Assembly (NCBI RefSeq): GCF_019923725.1
Contig: NZ_JAHXRI010000005.1
Location: 1 to 48,876 of the forward strand
Reading direction: 5' to 3'
Length of the DNA stretch: 48,876 nt
Origin: Zwartia hollandica
GTDB taxonomy: Bacteria; Pseudomonadota; Gammaproteobacteria; Burkholderiales; Burkholderiaceae_B
A program made the position numbers and the translations under genes. Positions 36,480 through 46,241 of the stretch are shown here, piece by piece; within the stretch, counting starts at the first letter, position 1, and each line of letters opens with the position of its first letter. Under the pieces are notes generated by a model. The model was not told where the DNA came from. It saw nothing but the letters and a program-made list of their open reading frames with translations, and did no database searches.

Positions 36480-36945
36480 AGCGGGCGCGGTAACTCCGCC
36501 ACGCAGCGCGCGCAGACGGGCGCGAGAACTTGCTTTGCAAGGTTTGTACGCCTGGCTAGTGCGTGATACGGATAGCTTGCAGGATGCTGGCGAGATTGAG
36601 GCGCACTTGCGGGACGAAGATGAGTTTGAGCAGGCTGATGCAGTCTGGTTTCAAACGCTATTGCATGGCGCGATGAAAGACGCGGGGCCATTGCGAGAGA
36701 AATTTTCTCCCTTCATTGACCGGCCTCTTGCCGAGTTATCCCCAATTGAGCATGGTATTTTGTTGATTGGCAGCTACGAGCTTGTGCATCACGTTGAAGT
36801 GCCTTACCGGGTGGCGATTAACGAGGCCGTCGAGCTCGCCAAGTCGTTCGGTGGCACCGATGGCTTTAAGTTCGTAAACGGCGTACTCGACAAACTTGCC
36901 GCGCAAGTGCGTGCACCTGAAACCCGAGCGACAACCCGTCGTTGA
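36436..36945 (+). CDS. nusB: Transcription antitermination factor NusB
   Basis: All-helical protein that binds boxA RNA with NusE (S10) in rRNA antitermination. From the ATG at 36436 it has 169 residues; the conserved part begins [17 protein letters not shown]. The C-terminus has the [18 protein letters not shown] and [10 protein letters not shown] blocks that define the family. An alternative TTG at 36454 has GAGG nine bases upstream, so the start is uncertain by six codons. Either start lies inside the ribH acidic tail coding region, giving a 26-44 base overlap. The stop overlaps a possible thiL TTG (TTGA). ribH-nusB linkage is widespread. Confidence 0.93.
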   Translation: MKRTKILNNPTHDAEAGAVTPPRSARRRARELALQGLYAWLVRDTDSLQDAGEIEAHLRDEDEFEQADAVWFQTLLHGAMKDAGPLREKFSPFIDRPLAELSPIEHGILLIGSYELVHHVEVPYRVAINEAVELAKSFGGTDGFKFVNGVLDKLAAQVRAPETRATTRR

Positions 36946-36968
36946 GCGTCTCCGGGGCAACCATACTC

Positions 36969-37949
36969 GTGCCATCCGAATTCGAACTCATCACGCGCTA
37001 CTTTAGTCGACCTGTGCCAGGTGACATGCTTGGTGCGGGCGATGACTGCGCGTTGTTTTCCGTGAAGCCGGGTATGCAGTTGGCGACCAGCACGGATCTG
37101 TTGCTCGAGGGGCGCCATTTTTTTGCTGGGACGGATCCATTCCGGCTTGGGCATAAGGCGCTGGCCGTCAACCTCTCGGATTTGGCTGCAGTAGGCGCCA
37201 AACCCCTTGCGTGTCTGTTGGGACTTGGCTTACCAAGTGTCGACGAACAATGGGTATCTCGTTTTGCGGATGGGTTTTATGCGCTTGCCGATGAATTCGG
37301 TTGCGCGCTGATCGGTGGCGACACCACGCGCAGCATGCAGGGTGTCACGCTGAGTGTCACGGTCTTTGGTGAAGTAGCCCCCGAGCTAGCGATGCGTCGA
37401 AGCGCCGCAGTGCTGGGTGATGACATCTGGGTATCTGGAGACCTCGGCGCAGCGGACATTGCATGCCGAATGCTGGCTGGCGAGCTGCCGCGGGACGAAA
37501 AACTTCTGGCACAAACACGTCTTGCTCTAGAGAAACCTACGCCGCGGGTTGCGTTGGGTCGCAGGCTCGCCTCGCATGTGCATGCGGCGATTGATCTGTC
37601 GGATGGGCTTGTGCAAGATCTTGGACATATTCTCAAGGCGAGTGGCGTTGCCGCTGAGCTTGAGGAGGTCGCAATGCCTGTACACGACGCGTTAACGGGC
37701 TATGACGCCGCGCATGTGCGTCGCGCGATCCTTGCTGGTGGTGATGTGTACGAGCTTTGCTTCACCGCATCGCCTGCGCAGCGAGACAGTCTTCAGCGCA
37801 TCGCAATCGAAACGGGCGTTCCCTTGGCCCGCGTTGGTCGAATCACCAGCGGATCGGGTGTAGTCGTGCGGGATGCAGGCGGGCATGCGTTGTCCGACCT
37901 TCCGAACGGGTTTGATCATTTCAGGAGTTCTGGTGACGCGCGTCTCTGA
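36969..37949 (+). CDS. thiL: Thiamine-monophosphate kinase
   Basis: Phosphorylates thiamine monophosphate to the active diphosphate used, for example, by the ThDP enzyme at 20963. The GTG at 36969 gives 326 residues starting MPSEFELITRYF, close to the E. coli N-terminus. A TTG at 36942 that overlaps the nusB stop would add nine residues and could be translationally coupled; neither has a strong ribosome site. Motifs: GAGDDCALF, TSTDLLLEGRHF, AVNLSDLAAVGAKP, LIGGDTTRS and IDLSDGLVQDL, all of the PurM/ThiL fold. Its end overlaps the pgpA start by 17 bases. Confidence 0.94.
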   Translation: MPSEFELITRYFSRPVPGDMLGAGDDCALFSVKPGMQLATSTDLLLEGRHFFAGTDPFRLGHKALAVNLSDLAAVGAKPLACLLGLGLPSVDEQWVSRFADGFYALADEFGCALIGGDTTRSMQGVTLSVTVFGEVAPELAMRRSAAVLGDDIWVSGDLGAADIACRMLAGELPRDEKLLAQTRLALEKPTPRVALGRRLASHVHAAIDLSDGLVQDLGHILKASGVAAELEEVAMPVHDALTGYDAAHVRRAILAGGDVYELCFTASPAQRDSLQRIAIETGVPLARVGRITSGSGVVVRDAGGHALSDLPNGFDHFRSSGDARL

Positions 37950-38448
37950 AAGGCATCTGACCAAGTGGCCGACCTTGTCTTGGGTGTTTTCTGACCCCGG
38001 GCGAATGATGATGTTTGGGTTTGGCTCGGGATTGGTTCGGCCAGGTTCTGGCACGTGGGGCACGTTGCTCGCGTGGCTACTCTGGAGCTTCTCGGCACCG
38101 GGTGTGGGTGACACGGCGATCGCCGTGTTCTTGGTCGCCTGTTTCATTTATGGCTGTTGGGCTTGCGAGCGAGTGACCGCGCAGCTGGGTGTTGCCGACC
38201 ATGTGGGGATCGTCTGGGATGAGTTCGTTGCCTTTTGGATCGTGCTGTGGCTCGTGCCAGATTCGTTAACGGCACAGGCTGCTGCTTTTGTGTTGTTTCG
38301 TTTTTTTGATACGGTCAAGCCCCCTCCTATTCGTCAAGTCGATACCCGCTTCAAAGGGGGAGTAGGGGTGATGGTTGATGATTTACTGGCCGCAGGTTAC
38401 ACCTTGCTAGTAATGGCTATTTTGGTTCGAGTTGGCATCGCTTTCTGA
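37933..38448 (+). CDS. pgpA: Phosphatidylglycerophosphatase A
   Basis: Removes phosphate from phosphatidylglycerophosphate to make phosphatidylglycerol in the inner membrane. The GTG at 37933 is chosen for AGGAG five bases upstream and gives 171 residues, next to the 172 of E. coli. The frame is open from 37873 within thiL. Family motifs: GFGSGLVRPGSGTWGT, VWDEFVAFWIVLW, and FRFFDTVKPPPIRQVD. Four hydrophobic segments are visible. It overlaps thiL and precedes pncC by 32 bases. Confidence 0.94.
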   Translation: MTRVSERHLTKWPTLSWVFSDPGRMMMFGFGSGLVRPGSGTWGTLLAWLLWSFSAPGVGDTAIAVFLVACFIYGCWACERVTAQLGVADHVGIVWDEFVAFWIVLWLVPDSLTAQAAAFVLFRFFDTVKPPPIRQVDTRFKGGVGVMVDDLLAAGYTLLVMAILVRVGIAF

Positions 38449-38480
38449 GCACTCGACGCGTACATTTAGGAGGTGTTTGC

Positions 38481-38981
38481 ATGCAAACTGATACCGATGC
38501 CTTGGCCCTGCGGCTTGGGCAGTTATTAGTCGCTCGGCAAGGTTGGCTTGCCACGGCGGAATCTTGCACCGGCGGTTTATTAGCGGGAGCAGCGACCGCC
38601 GTTGCCGGCTCGAGCGCTTGGTTTGAGCAAGGCTGGGTGACTTACAGCAATGGTGCAAAGCACGTCCAGCTTGGTGTGCCCAAAGACACGCTCGTTCAGT
38701 TTGGCGCGGTGAGTAAAGAAGTGGCAGAGGCGATGGCAGCAGGGGTGTTGGCGCACTCTCCGCCTGCGACACTTGCGCTTACTACGACGGGCATCGCGGG
38801 CCCGGGCGGTGGTACGGCCCACAAACCTGTGGGCCTGGTGTGGTTTGGATTCGCACAGCGCTTACCCTCGGGGATCGTGGTGCATGCGACCTCCAAAGTC
38901 TTTGAAGGCGATCGAAGTGCGGTGCGCCATGCGTCAGTGGCGTTTGCACTGCAGTCTGCCTGCGACCTACTGACCTCTTAG
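38481..38981 (+). CDS. pncC: Nicotinamide-nucleotide amidohydrolase (CinA C-terminal domain)
   Basis: Deamidates NMN to nicotinic acid mononucleotide in the pyridine nucleotide cycle. The 166-residue single-domain protein matches the CinA C-terminal domain with no N-terminal COG1058 domain. It has TAESCTGGLLAG (Glu27, Ser28), FGAVSKEVAEAMA, and GIAGPGGGTAHKPVG. An excellent Shine-Dalgarno AGGAGGT lies six bases before the ATG, the strongest in the cluster. It ends the ribBX-to-pncC run and converges on pyrF with 10 bases between the stops. Confidence 0.94.
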   Translation: MQTDTDALALRLGQLLVARQGWLATAESCTGGLLAGAATAVAGSSAWFEQGWVTYSNGAKHVQLGVPKDTLVQFGAVSKEVAEAMAAGVLAHSPPATLALTTTGIAGPGGGTAHKPVGLVWFGFAQRLPSGIVVHATSKVFEGDRSAVRHASVAFALQSACDLLTS

Positions 38982-38991
38982 TCAGCAACTC

Positions 38992-39807
38992 TCAGCGATG
39001 CGCGTTGATGTCATCGCGCGTCTGTTTTGCTGCTGCGGCGGCAGCTTCAGTCCAATGTCCTGGGCCCTTCGCATAAAGAATCGCTCGCGATGAGTTGATC
39101 ATCATGCCGGTCTTCTGCGTGTTGCAACCCGCAGCGCAGGTTGCAGCGATGTCCCCACCTTGCGCACCGATTCCCGGCACAAGCAGTGGAATATCGTTTC
39201 CCACTGCTTTGCGCACCGCAGCGAGCTCTTTGGGGAAGGTTGCCCCGACCACAAGCCCGCACTGACCCGTTTTGTTCCATTTGTTCGCTACCAAATCGGC
39301 TACGCGCAGATAAAGTGGCACGCCGTCCGTCATCAAAAACTGCAGATCCGACCCGCCTGGGTTGGATGTCCGGCACAACACGATCACGCCACGATCTTCC
39401 CATTCCAAATACGGGTCCACCGAGTCTGCGCCGAGGTAGGGGCTCACCGTGACGGCATGAGCGTTGTAGCGACCAAATACCTCTTTCGCATACTGCGTGG
39501 CTGTCGCGCCAATATCGCCGCGCTTGGCGTCGAGTACCAGGGGCAACTGTGGATAAGTCTCGCGAATATAGGCACACAGGTCCTCGAGCTGACCTTCCGC
39601 GCGTTCCGCCGCGAAATACGCGATCTGGGGCTTAAATCCACACACAAAAGGTGCGGTGGCATCGACAATTTGTTTGCAGAACTGAAAAATCGAATCGGGT
39701 CTGCCGGCTAGTTCGGCAGGCATCTTTGTGATGTCCGGGTCTAGCCCGACCATCAGCAGGGAATTTGACTTGATCCAGGCGGCGTTAAGGGTGTTGATAA
39801 ATGACAT
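38992..39807 (-). CDS. pyrF: Orotidine 5-phosphate decarboxylase (type 2)
   Basis: Last step of UMP synthesis. The 271-residue length and motif [14 protein letters not shown] (Asp93, Lys95, Asp98) mark the type 2 enzyme used by many actinobacteria and betaproteobacteria rather than the shorter E. coli type. Other blocks: LMVGLDPD at the N-terminus, [15 protein letters not shown], and [10 protein letters not shown] for phosphate binding. It is monocistronic on the minus strand and diverges from the tautomerase gene across 80 bases. Confidence 0.96.
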   Translation of the reverse strand: MSFINTLNAAWIKSNSLLMVGLDPDITKMPAELAGRPDSIFQFCKQIVDATAPFVCGFKPQIAYFAAERAEGQLEDLCAYIRETYPQLPLVLDAKRGDIGATATQYAKEVFGRYNAHAVTVSPYLGADSVDPYLEWEDRGVIVLCRTSNPGGSDLQFLMTDGVPLYLRVADLVANKWNKTGQCGLVVGATFPKELAAVRKAVGNDIPLLVPGIGAQGGDIAATCAAGCNTQKTGMMINSSRAILYAKGPGHWTEAAAAAAKQTRDDINAHR

Positions 39808-39839
39808 AGATGAGGAAACTTGGTTTATAAAGACCGACC

Positions 39840-39860
39840 GCCTGTACGATTCAGGCTTTT
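39840..39860 (+). terminator. Small hairpin with T tract in the tautomerase leader
   Basis: GCCTG (39840-39844) pairs CAGGC (39852-39856) around TACGATT, then TTTT. It lies between divergent pyrF and the tautomerase, so no upstream plus-strand gene ends here. If transcribed it could weakly attenuate the tautomerase gene. Confidence 0.3.
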
Positions 39861-39887
39861 CATTTTACTTCGGGAAGATAGCACGCC

Positions 39888-40262
39888 ATGCCAATGCTCA
39901 ACGTCCAGATCCTGCAAGGCTACAGTCCTGCCAACAAGACCGAGCTCTTGAAAAAGTTAACACAGTCCGTTGTGGACAGTATCGCCGCCCCGTTGGCTTC
40001 GGTGCGTGTTGTGTTGCAAGAGATTCCCGCTGAGCATGTCATCGTGGCCGGTGAGTTGGGCAAAGAAATGGTGATGATCACCGTAGGCTTGATTCGTGGA
40101 CGTACTGAGGAACAAAAGGCGGCGCTGATTGCTGCGATGGCGGATGCCACAGAGCGCGCCATTGGGGTTTCCAAACAAAACATCCGTGTGATTTTGTTCG
40201 ATCGTCCAGCGACCGATTTTGGCGTGGCGGGCGGCATTACTGCCAAAGCGGCTGGACGTTAG
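39888..40262 (+). CDS. Fused (double-length) 4-oxalocrotonate tautomerase family protein
   Basis: 124 residues, twice the 62 of a typical 4-OT subunit. Domain one begins MPMLNVQILQ, giving the catalytic Pro1 after Met removal. Its R11 position is not arginine (GYSPANK), though Arg40 is near the R39 position. Domain two (from about residue 61) begins MVMITVGLIRGRTEEQK, so its Pro1 position is valine, but it supplies arginines 70/72 and 100 in the R11/R39 regions and FDRPATDFGVAGG at its end. Proline in one half and arginines in the other resembles known fused tautomerases. The substrate is unknown. It precedes a crotonase gene by 68 bases. Confidence 0.78.
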   Translation: MPMLNVQILQGYSPANKTELLKKLTQSVVDSIAAPLASVRVVLQEIPAEHVIVAGELGKEMVMITVGLIRGRTEEQKAALIAAMADATERAIGVSKQNIRVILFDRPATDFGVAGGITAKAAGR

Positions 40263-40330
40263 GCGTTGCAAGACCGCTTAAGCGCTGACAGCCTCTTCTT
40301 TCATTTTTCAACATAAGCGAAGGTCAAAGA

Positions 40331-41134
40331 ATGACAACCGTTTTGCAATACGAACAAGATGATTTGGGCGTGGTGACGCTTACGCTCAATCACCCAGAGA
40401 CCCGCAACGCACTGACCGGCACCGGCATCGTCGAGGCAATGCTTGATGCGTGCCATCGCATTGAGCATGATCCGAGCGTGCGTGCCGTCATCATCACGGC
40501 CTCAGGCCCGGTGTTTTCCTCGGGCGGCAAGATCGACGAAATGCAGAGACAGATTGGGTCCGGCTTTGGTAGCGACGTGCTGCGGCAGGAGTACCGGCAA
40601 GGCATTCAGCGCTTGCCCTTAGCGATTCACCAGATTGAGGTCCCCACGATTGCGGCAGTGAATGGACCAGCCATTGGCGCAGGATGCGATCTGGCCTGCA
40701 TGTGCGACCTACGGATTGCCTCAGAGCAGGCGACGTTTGCCGAAAGCTTTGTGAAGGTCGGGATTGTGGCGGGTGATGGCGGCGCCTGGTTCTTGCCGCG
40801 CGTCATTGGCATGGCAAGGGCAGCCGAAATGTCCTTCACAGGAGAGGCGATCGATGCAAAGACGGCACTGGATTGGGGAATGGTGTCGCGCGTTGTGCCC
40901 GCCGCGGATCTGCTGACGACAGCCCAGACGCTTGCGCGCAAGATGGCCGTGAATTCACCACCTGCTGTGCGCATGACCAAGCGTTTGTTACGCGAGGGAC
41001 AGACAGCCTCGCTGGCGAATTTGCTTGAGTTATCAGCAGCTTACCAAGCGATTGCCCATAAAACGCCCGAGCACGCCAAGATTGTGAATGATTTCATGGA
41101 GGCCAAGGCCGCCCGACAGGCAGCGCGTAAATAG
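40331..41134 (+). CDS. Enoyl-CoA hydratase/isomerase family protein (crotonase)
   Basis: 267-residue crotonase-fold enzyme acting on acyl-CoA thioesters. The oxyanion-hole segments are VFSSGGKIDEM (61-71) and GPAIGAGCDLACMCDLRIA (112-130). The second acid/base region reads FVKVGIVAGDGGAWFLPR, with Asp149 rather than the glutamate of classic hydratases. This is similar to PaaG-type isomerases (PDCGGTWLLPR), so isomerase or ring-opening-related chemistry is possible. It is co-directional with the tautomerase gene, and could act with it in aromatic degradation, though no other such genes are adjacent. AAGG precedes the ATG. Confidence 0.86.
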   Translation: MTTVLQYEQDDLGVVTLTLNHPETRNALTGTGIVEAMLDACHRIEHDPSVRAVIITASGPVFSSGGKIDEMQRQIGSGFGSDVLRQEYRQGIQRLPLAIHQIEVPTIAAVNGPAIGAGCDLACMCDLRIASEQATFAESFVKVGIVAGDGGAWFLPRVIGMARAAEMSFTGEAIDAKTALDWGMVSRVVPAADLLTTAQTLARKMAVNSPPAVRMTKRLLREGQTASLANLLELSAAYQAIAHKTPEHAKIVNDFMEAKAARQAARK

Positions 41135-41163
41135 GCAAACTCCTAAGTTTTCTCAAGCCGGAC

Positions 41164-41191
41164 TTGAAATCCGGCAAAGAGACCTTATAAT
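41164..41191 (+). promoter_or_regulatory. groE promoter
   Basis: -35 TTGAAA (41164-41169), 16-base spacer, consensus -10 TATAAT (41186-41191) that shares its last base with CIRCE. The preceding CTTGAAA also fits a sigma32 -35. The -35 lies in the loop of an inverted repeat GCCGGA/TCCGGC (41157-41175). Confidence 0.88.
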
Positions 41192-41217
41192 TAGCACTCG
41201 ACTTCAATGAGTGCTAA
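41191..41217 (+). promoter_or_regulatory. CIRCE operator (HrcA-binding site)
   Basis: Perfect TTAGCACTC (41191-41199), nine-base spacer, GAGTGCTAA (41209-41217), the exact consensus. It overlaps the -10 and the start of transcription, so HrcA bound here blocks groESL; heat-unfolded HrcA releases it. hrcA is not in this window. Confidence 0.97.
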
Positions 41218-41281
41218 CAATATTGTTGGCTACTCAGCGAAGTGTTTCTCACAACCATTATTTTTGTAACAGGAGTTCTAC

Positions 41282-41569
41282 ATGGCCCTGCGTCCCCTGC
41301 ACGATCGCGTGATCGTCAAACGCCTGGACAACGAGCGCAAAACTGCCTCGGGCATCGTTATCCCTGAAAGCGCCGCTGAAAAGCCCGATCAGGGTGAGGT
41401 GTTAGCCGTTGGTCCCGGTAAACAAACCGAAGACGGCAAAGTGTTGAAGATGGATGTCAAAGTCGGCGACAAAGTTCTGTTCGGCAAATACGCCGGTCAG
41501 ACCGTTAAAGTCGATGGCGAAGAAGTCCTCGTCATCCGCGAGGAAGAAATCCTCGCTGTGGTCCAGTAA
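41282..41569 (+). CDS. groES: Co-chaperonin GroES
   Basis: 95-residue lid of the GroEL chamber, a heptamer. It starts [15 protein letters not shown] and has the mobile loop with [15 protein letters not shown] that contacts GroEL, followed by [25 protein letters not shown] precedes the ATG by seven bases. It is first gene of the groESL operon under the CIRCE promoter, 26 bases before groEL. Confidence 0.98.
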   Translation: MALRPLHDRVIVKRLDNERKTASGIVIPESAAEKPDQGEVLAVGPGKQTEDGKVLKMDVKVGDKVLFGKYAGQTVKVDGEEVLVIREEEILAVVQ

Positions 41570-41595
41570 TTCACAGAATACGGAAGGAAATCTAA

Positions 41596-43251
<1,656 letters not shown>

Positions 43252-43297
43252 GCCCAGGTCTTTCACACACCGACCTCGATTTTTCGGGGTATGCACC

Positions 43298-43329
43298 AAA
43301 CCCCCGGGTAGGTTACCGGGGGTTTTTTT
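43298..43329 (+). terminator. Intrinsic terminator of groESL
   Basis: AAACCCCCGG (43298-43307) pairs CCGGGGGTTT (43316-43325) around GTAGGTTA, with a run of seven T (43323-43329). Strong terminator directly after groEL. Confidence 0.93.
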
Positions 43330-43421
43330 ATGCGTGGCGTCTTTGCGTACAATCTCCGCCCATGACGGCAAGCTCGCTCGCGGGTATGCTTTGGCTCACA
43401 CAAGTAATGAGGCGGTTGCAG

Positions 43422-44471
43422 ATGACCCAAAATGCACAGGTACAAACGGTATGGTCCGAGGCCGAGTTATCGGCTTTAGCGGTCAAGGCTTTCCAAGGAC
43501 TTGGTTTAACCCTGGCCGATGCCAAAGATGTTGTGCAAGTGCTTGTTATGGCCGATCTCTTTGGCCTAAGTACGCACGGATTGTCTCGGGTAGAGTCCTA
43601 CGGCGAGCGCTTGCTAGTCAAAGGTATCAGTGCACGCCCTAACATTACGGTGCAATCGCCAGCACCTGCCTTACGACTAGTCGATGGTGACAACGGTGTC
43701 GGACCACTTGTCGGTATGCATGCGCTGAGGGCGGCGATGCAAGCGGCTAAAGAGTGCGGCATTGGTATGGCATTTGCTCGCGGCAGCAATCATTTTGGAC
43801 CGATTTCCCCTTATTCCTTGCTTGCTGCGCAAGAAGGCTTTGCCAGCATTATTGGAAGCAATGCGACAACGACGATTGCACCTTGGGGCGGCAGTGATGC
43901 CCGTTTGGGTAACAGCCCCCTGGGGTTCGGTGTACCCAACCCAGGTGGTGATCCTTTTCTGCTTGATATGGCAATGAGCGTCGTGGCGCGCGCCAAGATT
44001 CGTAACGCGTTCAAGCGGGGGGAGGCTATCCCTGACACCTGGGCAACGGATGATAAAGGCCGAGCAACAACAGACCCGAAGGCCGCACTCGACGGCTTCT
44101 TGCAGCCGATTGGTGGCCACAAGGGGTATGGACTGGCCCTACTAGTTGATTTGTTTGCGGGCCTGCTTTCGAACGCTGCCTATTTAACTCACGTGAAATC
44201 TTGGGTAGATGCTCCGGATGAGCCACAAAATCTAGGCCACTTCTTTATTTTGATTAATACGCAGATGCTTGGGTCGACGCAATGGCTCGCTGAACGCATG
44301 ACTGATTTTGCTTCGATCTTGCATGACAGCCCGGCTGCGGTCGAGGGGCGCCCGGTCATTGTCCCTGGCGAAATCGAATTGCATAAAATGAAGCAGCAAC
44401 GCGCCCAGGGCATTACGCTTGATGCCACGACTGTTATTTTGCTGCATCAGCACGCAGCACGAGCAAAATGA
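43422..44471 (+). CDS. Ldh-family malate/L-lactate/2-hydroxyacid dehydrogenase (second copy)
   Basis: 349-residue LDH2/MDG-family NAD(P)-dependent oxidoreductase. The ATG at 43422 is preferred because AGGCGG lies six bases before it and the family start is WSEAELSALAVKAF; the frame extends to 43362. The catalytic histidine is His52 (LSTHGLSRVESY). ARGSNHFGPISPYSLLA, the nucleotide region RLGNSPLGFGVPN, and GHKGYGLALLVDL follow. It differs clearly from the paralogue at 19842 (no RVAGEPE block), so it belongs to another branch. It lies 48 bases before an EamA transporter, which might move its substrate or product. Confidence 0.87.
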   Translation: MTQNAQVQTVWSEAELSALAVKAFQGLGLTLADAKDVVQVLVMADLFGLSTHGLSRVESYGERLLVKGISARPNITVQSPAPALRLVDGDNGVGPLVGMHALRAAMQAAKECGIGMAFARGSNHFGPISPYSLLAAQEGFASIIGSNATTTIAPWGGSDARLGNSPLGFGVPNPGGDPFLLDMAMSVVARAKIRNAFKRGEAIPDTWATDDKGRATTDPKAALDGFLQPIGGHKGYGLALLVDLFAGLLSNAAYLTHVKSWVDAPDEPQNLGHFFILINTQMLGSTQWLAERMTDFASILHDSPAAVEGRPVIVPGEIELHKMKQQRAQGITLDATTVILLHQHAARAK

Positions 44472-44519
44472 TTGCACCTACTTTAATCGAGCCTTTTTTA
44501 TATAGACAGGTAGCCCAAG

Positions 44520-45434
44520 ATGACTGAGCATGAGTGGACGTGGTTATGGATCCCCGCTTCAATTTTTGCAGCGGCTGCTCAGGCAGGACGTAATGCCATT
44601 CAGCGCAGCCTGACTGAGCAACTCGGCACGCTTGGCGCAACACAGGTCCGATTTTTGTATGGATTCCCGTTCGCGTTTTTGTTCACACTGATTGCCATCT
44701 TTGTGACGGGGTCTGTATTGCCCTCGATGAACATGAACTTCGCCTTATTTGTTCTGGCTGGGGCGCTGTCGCAAATCGCGGCGACCGCTTTGATGTTAGC
44801 TGCTATGCGGCAACGCGCCTTTGTTGTGGTCACGGCCTGGACAAAGACGGAGCCTGTTCAGGTTGCGCTGTTTGGTCTCATTGTGTTGGGCGATCAAATT
44901 TCTTTATTAGCGATGGGGGCGATTATTGTCGCGACTGTGGGCGTAACCATCATGGCGTCTAAGCCAGCGGCTGGCGGTGAGACAGGATCTTCCTGGCAGC
45001 CTGTCGTATTGGGGTTGTTGGCAGCCGCCTGTTTCGCGATTGCTGCTGTTTCATTTCGAGGCGGCATCTTGGCTTTAGGTGAGGCGCATTTTTTCGTACG
45101 CGCTTCTTGGACGCTTACCTGTGGACTTGGTTTACAGACAATATTGCTGGCTGCCTGGATGATGACCTTTCATTACGAAGCGTGGGTGCGTTGCTTGAAG
45201 GCCTGGCGTATTTCAATCTGGGGTGGCTTGCTTGGCGCCTCGGCGTCACAAGGTTGGTTTCTTGGTTTCGCCTTGACAGCCGCGGCGAATGTGCGCACGC
45301 TTGGGCTCGTTGAAGTGTTATTCGCACAGTTGCTTTCTTGGCGGGTGTTCTTGAGTAAGAGCACACGACGGGAGACGCTCGGCATCGTGTTAATTGTTGC
45401 CGGAGTCGCCTGTCTGCTACTAACGATGCCCTGA
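44520..45434 (+). CDS. EamA/DMT-superfamily transporter
   Basis: 304-residue inner-membrane protein with ten predicted hydrophobic segments in two EamA repeats, breaking near residues 148-162. Repeat one runs from IPASIFAAAAQAGRNA to VGVTIMAS; repeat two from VVLGLLAAACFAIAAVSFRGG to IVAGVACLLLTM. DMT proteins export metabolites such as amino acids or transport nucleotide sugars; no specificity can be read. The last codons and stop form half of a perfect 9-bp hairpin (45423-45446) in the short gap before convergent cpoB. Confidence 0.86.
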   Translation: MTEHEWTWLWIPASIFAAAAQAGRNAIQRSLTEQLGTLGATQVRFLYGFPFAFLFTLIAIFVTGSVLPSMNMNFALFVLAGALSQIAATALMLAAMRQRAFVVVTAWTKTEPVQVALFGLIVLGDQISLLAMGAIIVATVGVTIMASKPAAGGETGSSWQPVVLGLLAAACFAIAAVSFRGGILALGEAHFFVRASWTLTCGLGLQTILLAAWMMTFHYEAWVRCLKAWRISIWGGLLGASASQGWFLGFALTAAANVRTLGLVEVLFAQLLSWRVFLSKSTRRETLGIVLIVAGVACLLLTMP

Positions 45435-45446
45435 TCTGGGCATCGT
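45423..45446. terminator. Perfect 9-bp hairpin across the EamA stop codon
   Basis: ACGATGCCC (45423-45431), loop TGATCT containing the stop TGA, GGGCATCGT (45438-45446). It lies between convergent genes. There is no T tract on either strand, so it is only a possible bidirectional terminator or 3-prime mRNA-protecting structure. Confidence 0.45.
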
Positions 45447-45476
45447 ACAAACCAGCACCGAACCGCCAAAGAAGCG

Positions 45477-46169
45477 TTACTGTAAAAGCGGCAGACGCTT
45501 TGCTGCGGTATCGGCAGCAGGGGTGCCCTTGTAGTCTTTAATGATGCGTTGTAGCGTTACCTTTGCACCTGGACGATTGTTGAGTTCAATCTGGCAAGCG
45601 GCCACCATTAATAAGGCGTCAGGTGCGCGTTGCTGGGTCGGATACTTCTGAACCATTGCTTGCAGTGTCCCCATCGCACCTTTGAAGTCCTTTAAGGCGT
45701 AACGGCTGCTACCCAGATAAAACTGTGCGGTCGGTGCCAGGGCGCTGTCTGGATACAGCGTCATAAATGCGGTTAGATTTTGAATTGTTTCTTTGTATTG
45801 GCCTTTGCGAAATGTTTCCATCGACTGATCAAAGGCCGACTGCTCTCTGGGGTCCTGTGAGCGTGCGTCTGGAGCACGTCCCCCACCCGCTGCATTGGCA
45901 GCATTACCTGCGCCACCTGGGCGTGTGAGTTGCTCCATCTCGCCACGTAAGCGCGCTACCTCTTGCTCTAGCCCTTCAATTTGGTCGGCTAGCTGGATGC
46001 GTGCACGTTGATTGGCCTCGGTGAGCACTTTAATCTGTTGGCGTAAATCCACGATTGCCCTGCGCGCATCGTCATCGGCAAAGGCGAAAGCCGTTTGTGT
46101 CAGCAGGACGCTACCAGTAAGTGTGACACCAACCACAATCTGGCGGACAAGCGATGATTTAAAAATCAT
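45477..46169 (-). CDS. cpoB: Tol-Pal coordinator CpoB (YbgF)
   Basis: Periplasmic protein that links Tol-Pal constriction to peptidoglycan synthesis. The ATG at 46169 with AAAGGA upstream gives 230 residues; the frame extends to 46229. A signal peptide (MIFKSSLVRQIVVGVTLTG... cleaving near FAFA) is followed by a coiled-coil trimerisation segment (ARRAIVDLRQQIKVLTEANQ through VARLRGEMEQL), a flexible Gly/Ala/Asn linker, and C-terminal TPR units (YKETIQNLTAFMTLYPDS, YALKDFKGAMGTLQAMV). It is the last gene of the tolA-tolB-pal-cpoB run, separated from pal by a strong stem-loop. Confidence 0.94.
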   Translation of the reverse strand: MIFKSSLVRQIVVGVTLTGSVLLTQTAFAFADDDARRAIVDLRQQIKVLTEANQRARIQLADQIEGLEQEVARLRGEMEQLTRPGGAGNAANAAGGGRAPDARSQDPREQSAFDQSMETFRKGQYKETIQNLTAFMTLYPDSALAPTAQFYLGSSRYALKDFKGAMGTLQAMVQKYPTQQRAPDALLMVAACQIELNNRPGAKVTLQRIIKDYKGTPAADTAAKRLPLLQ

Positions 46170-46191
46170 GGGTAATTCCTTTCGAAAGTAA

Positions 46192-46215
46192 CAGGGCGGC
46201 TGATAAGCCGCCCTG
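46192..46215 (-). terminator. Perfect 10-bp stem-loop between pal and cpoB
   Basis: CAGGGCGGCT (46192-46201) pairs AGCCGCCCTG (46206-46215) around GATA. On the minus strand only TTACTTT follows, so partial termination or protection of the pal mRNA, lowering cpoB relative to abundant Pal, is more likely than full termination. Confidence 0.6.
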
Positions 46216-46241
46216 AACAGGTCTAACACAAACGCTACGAA

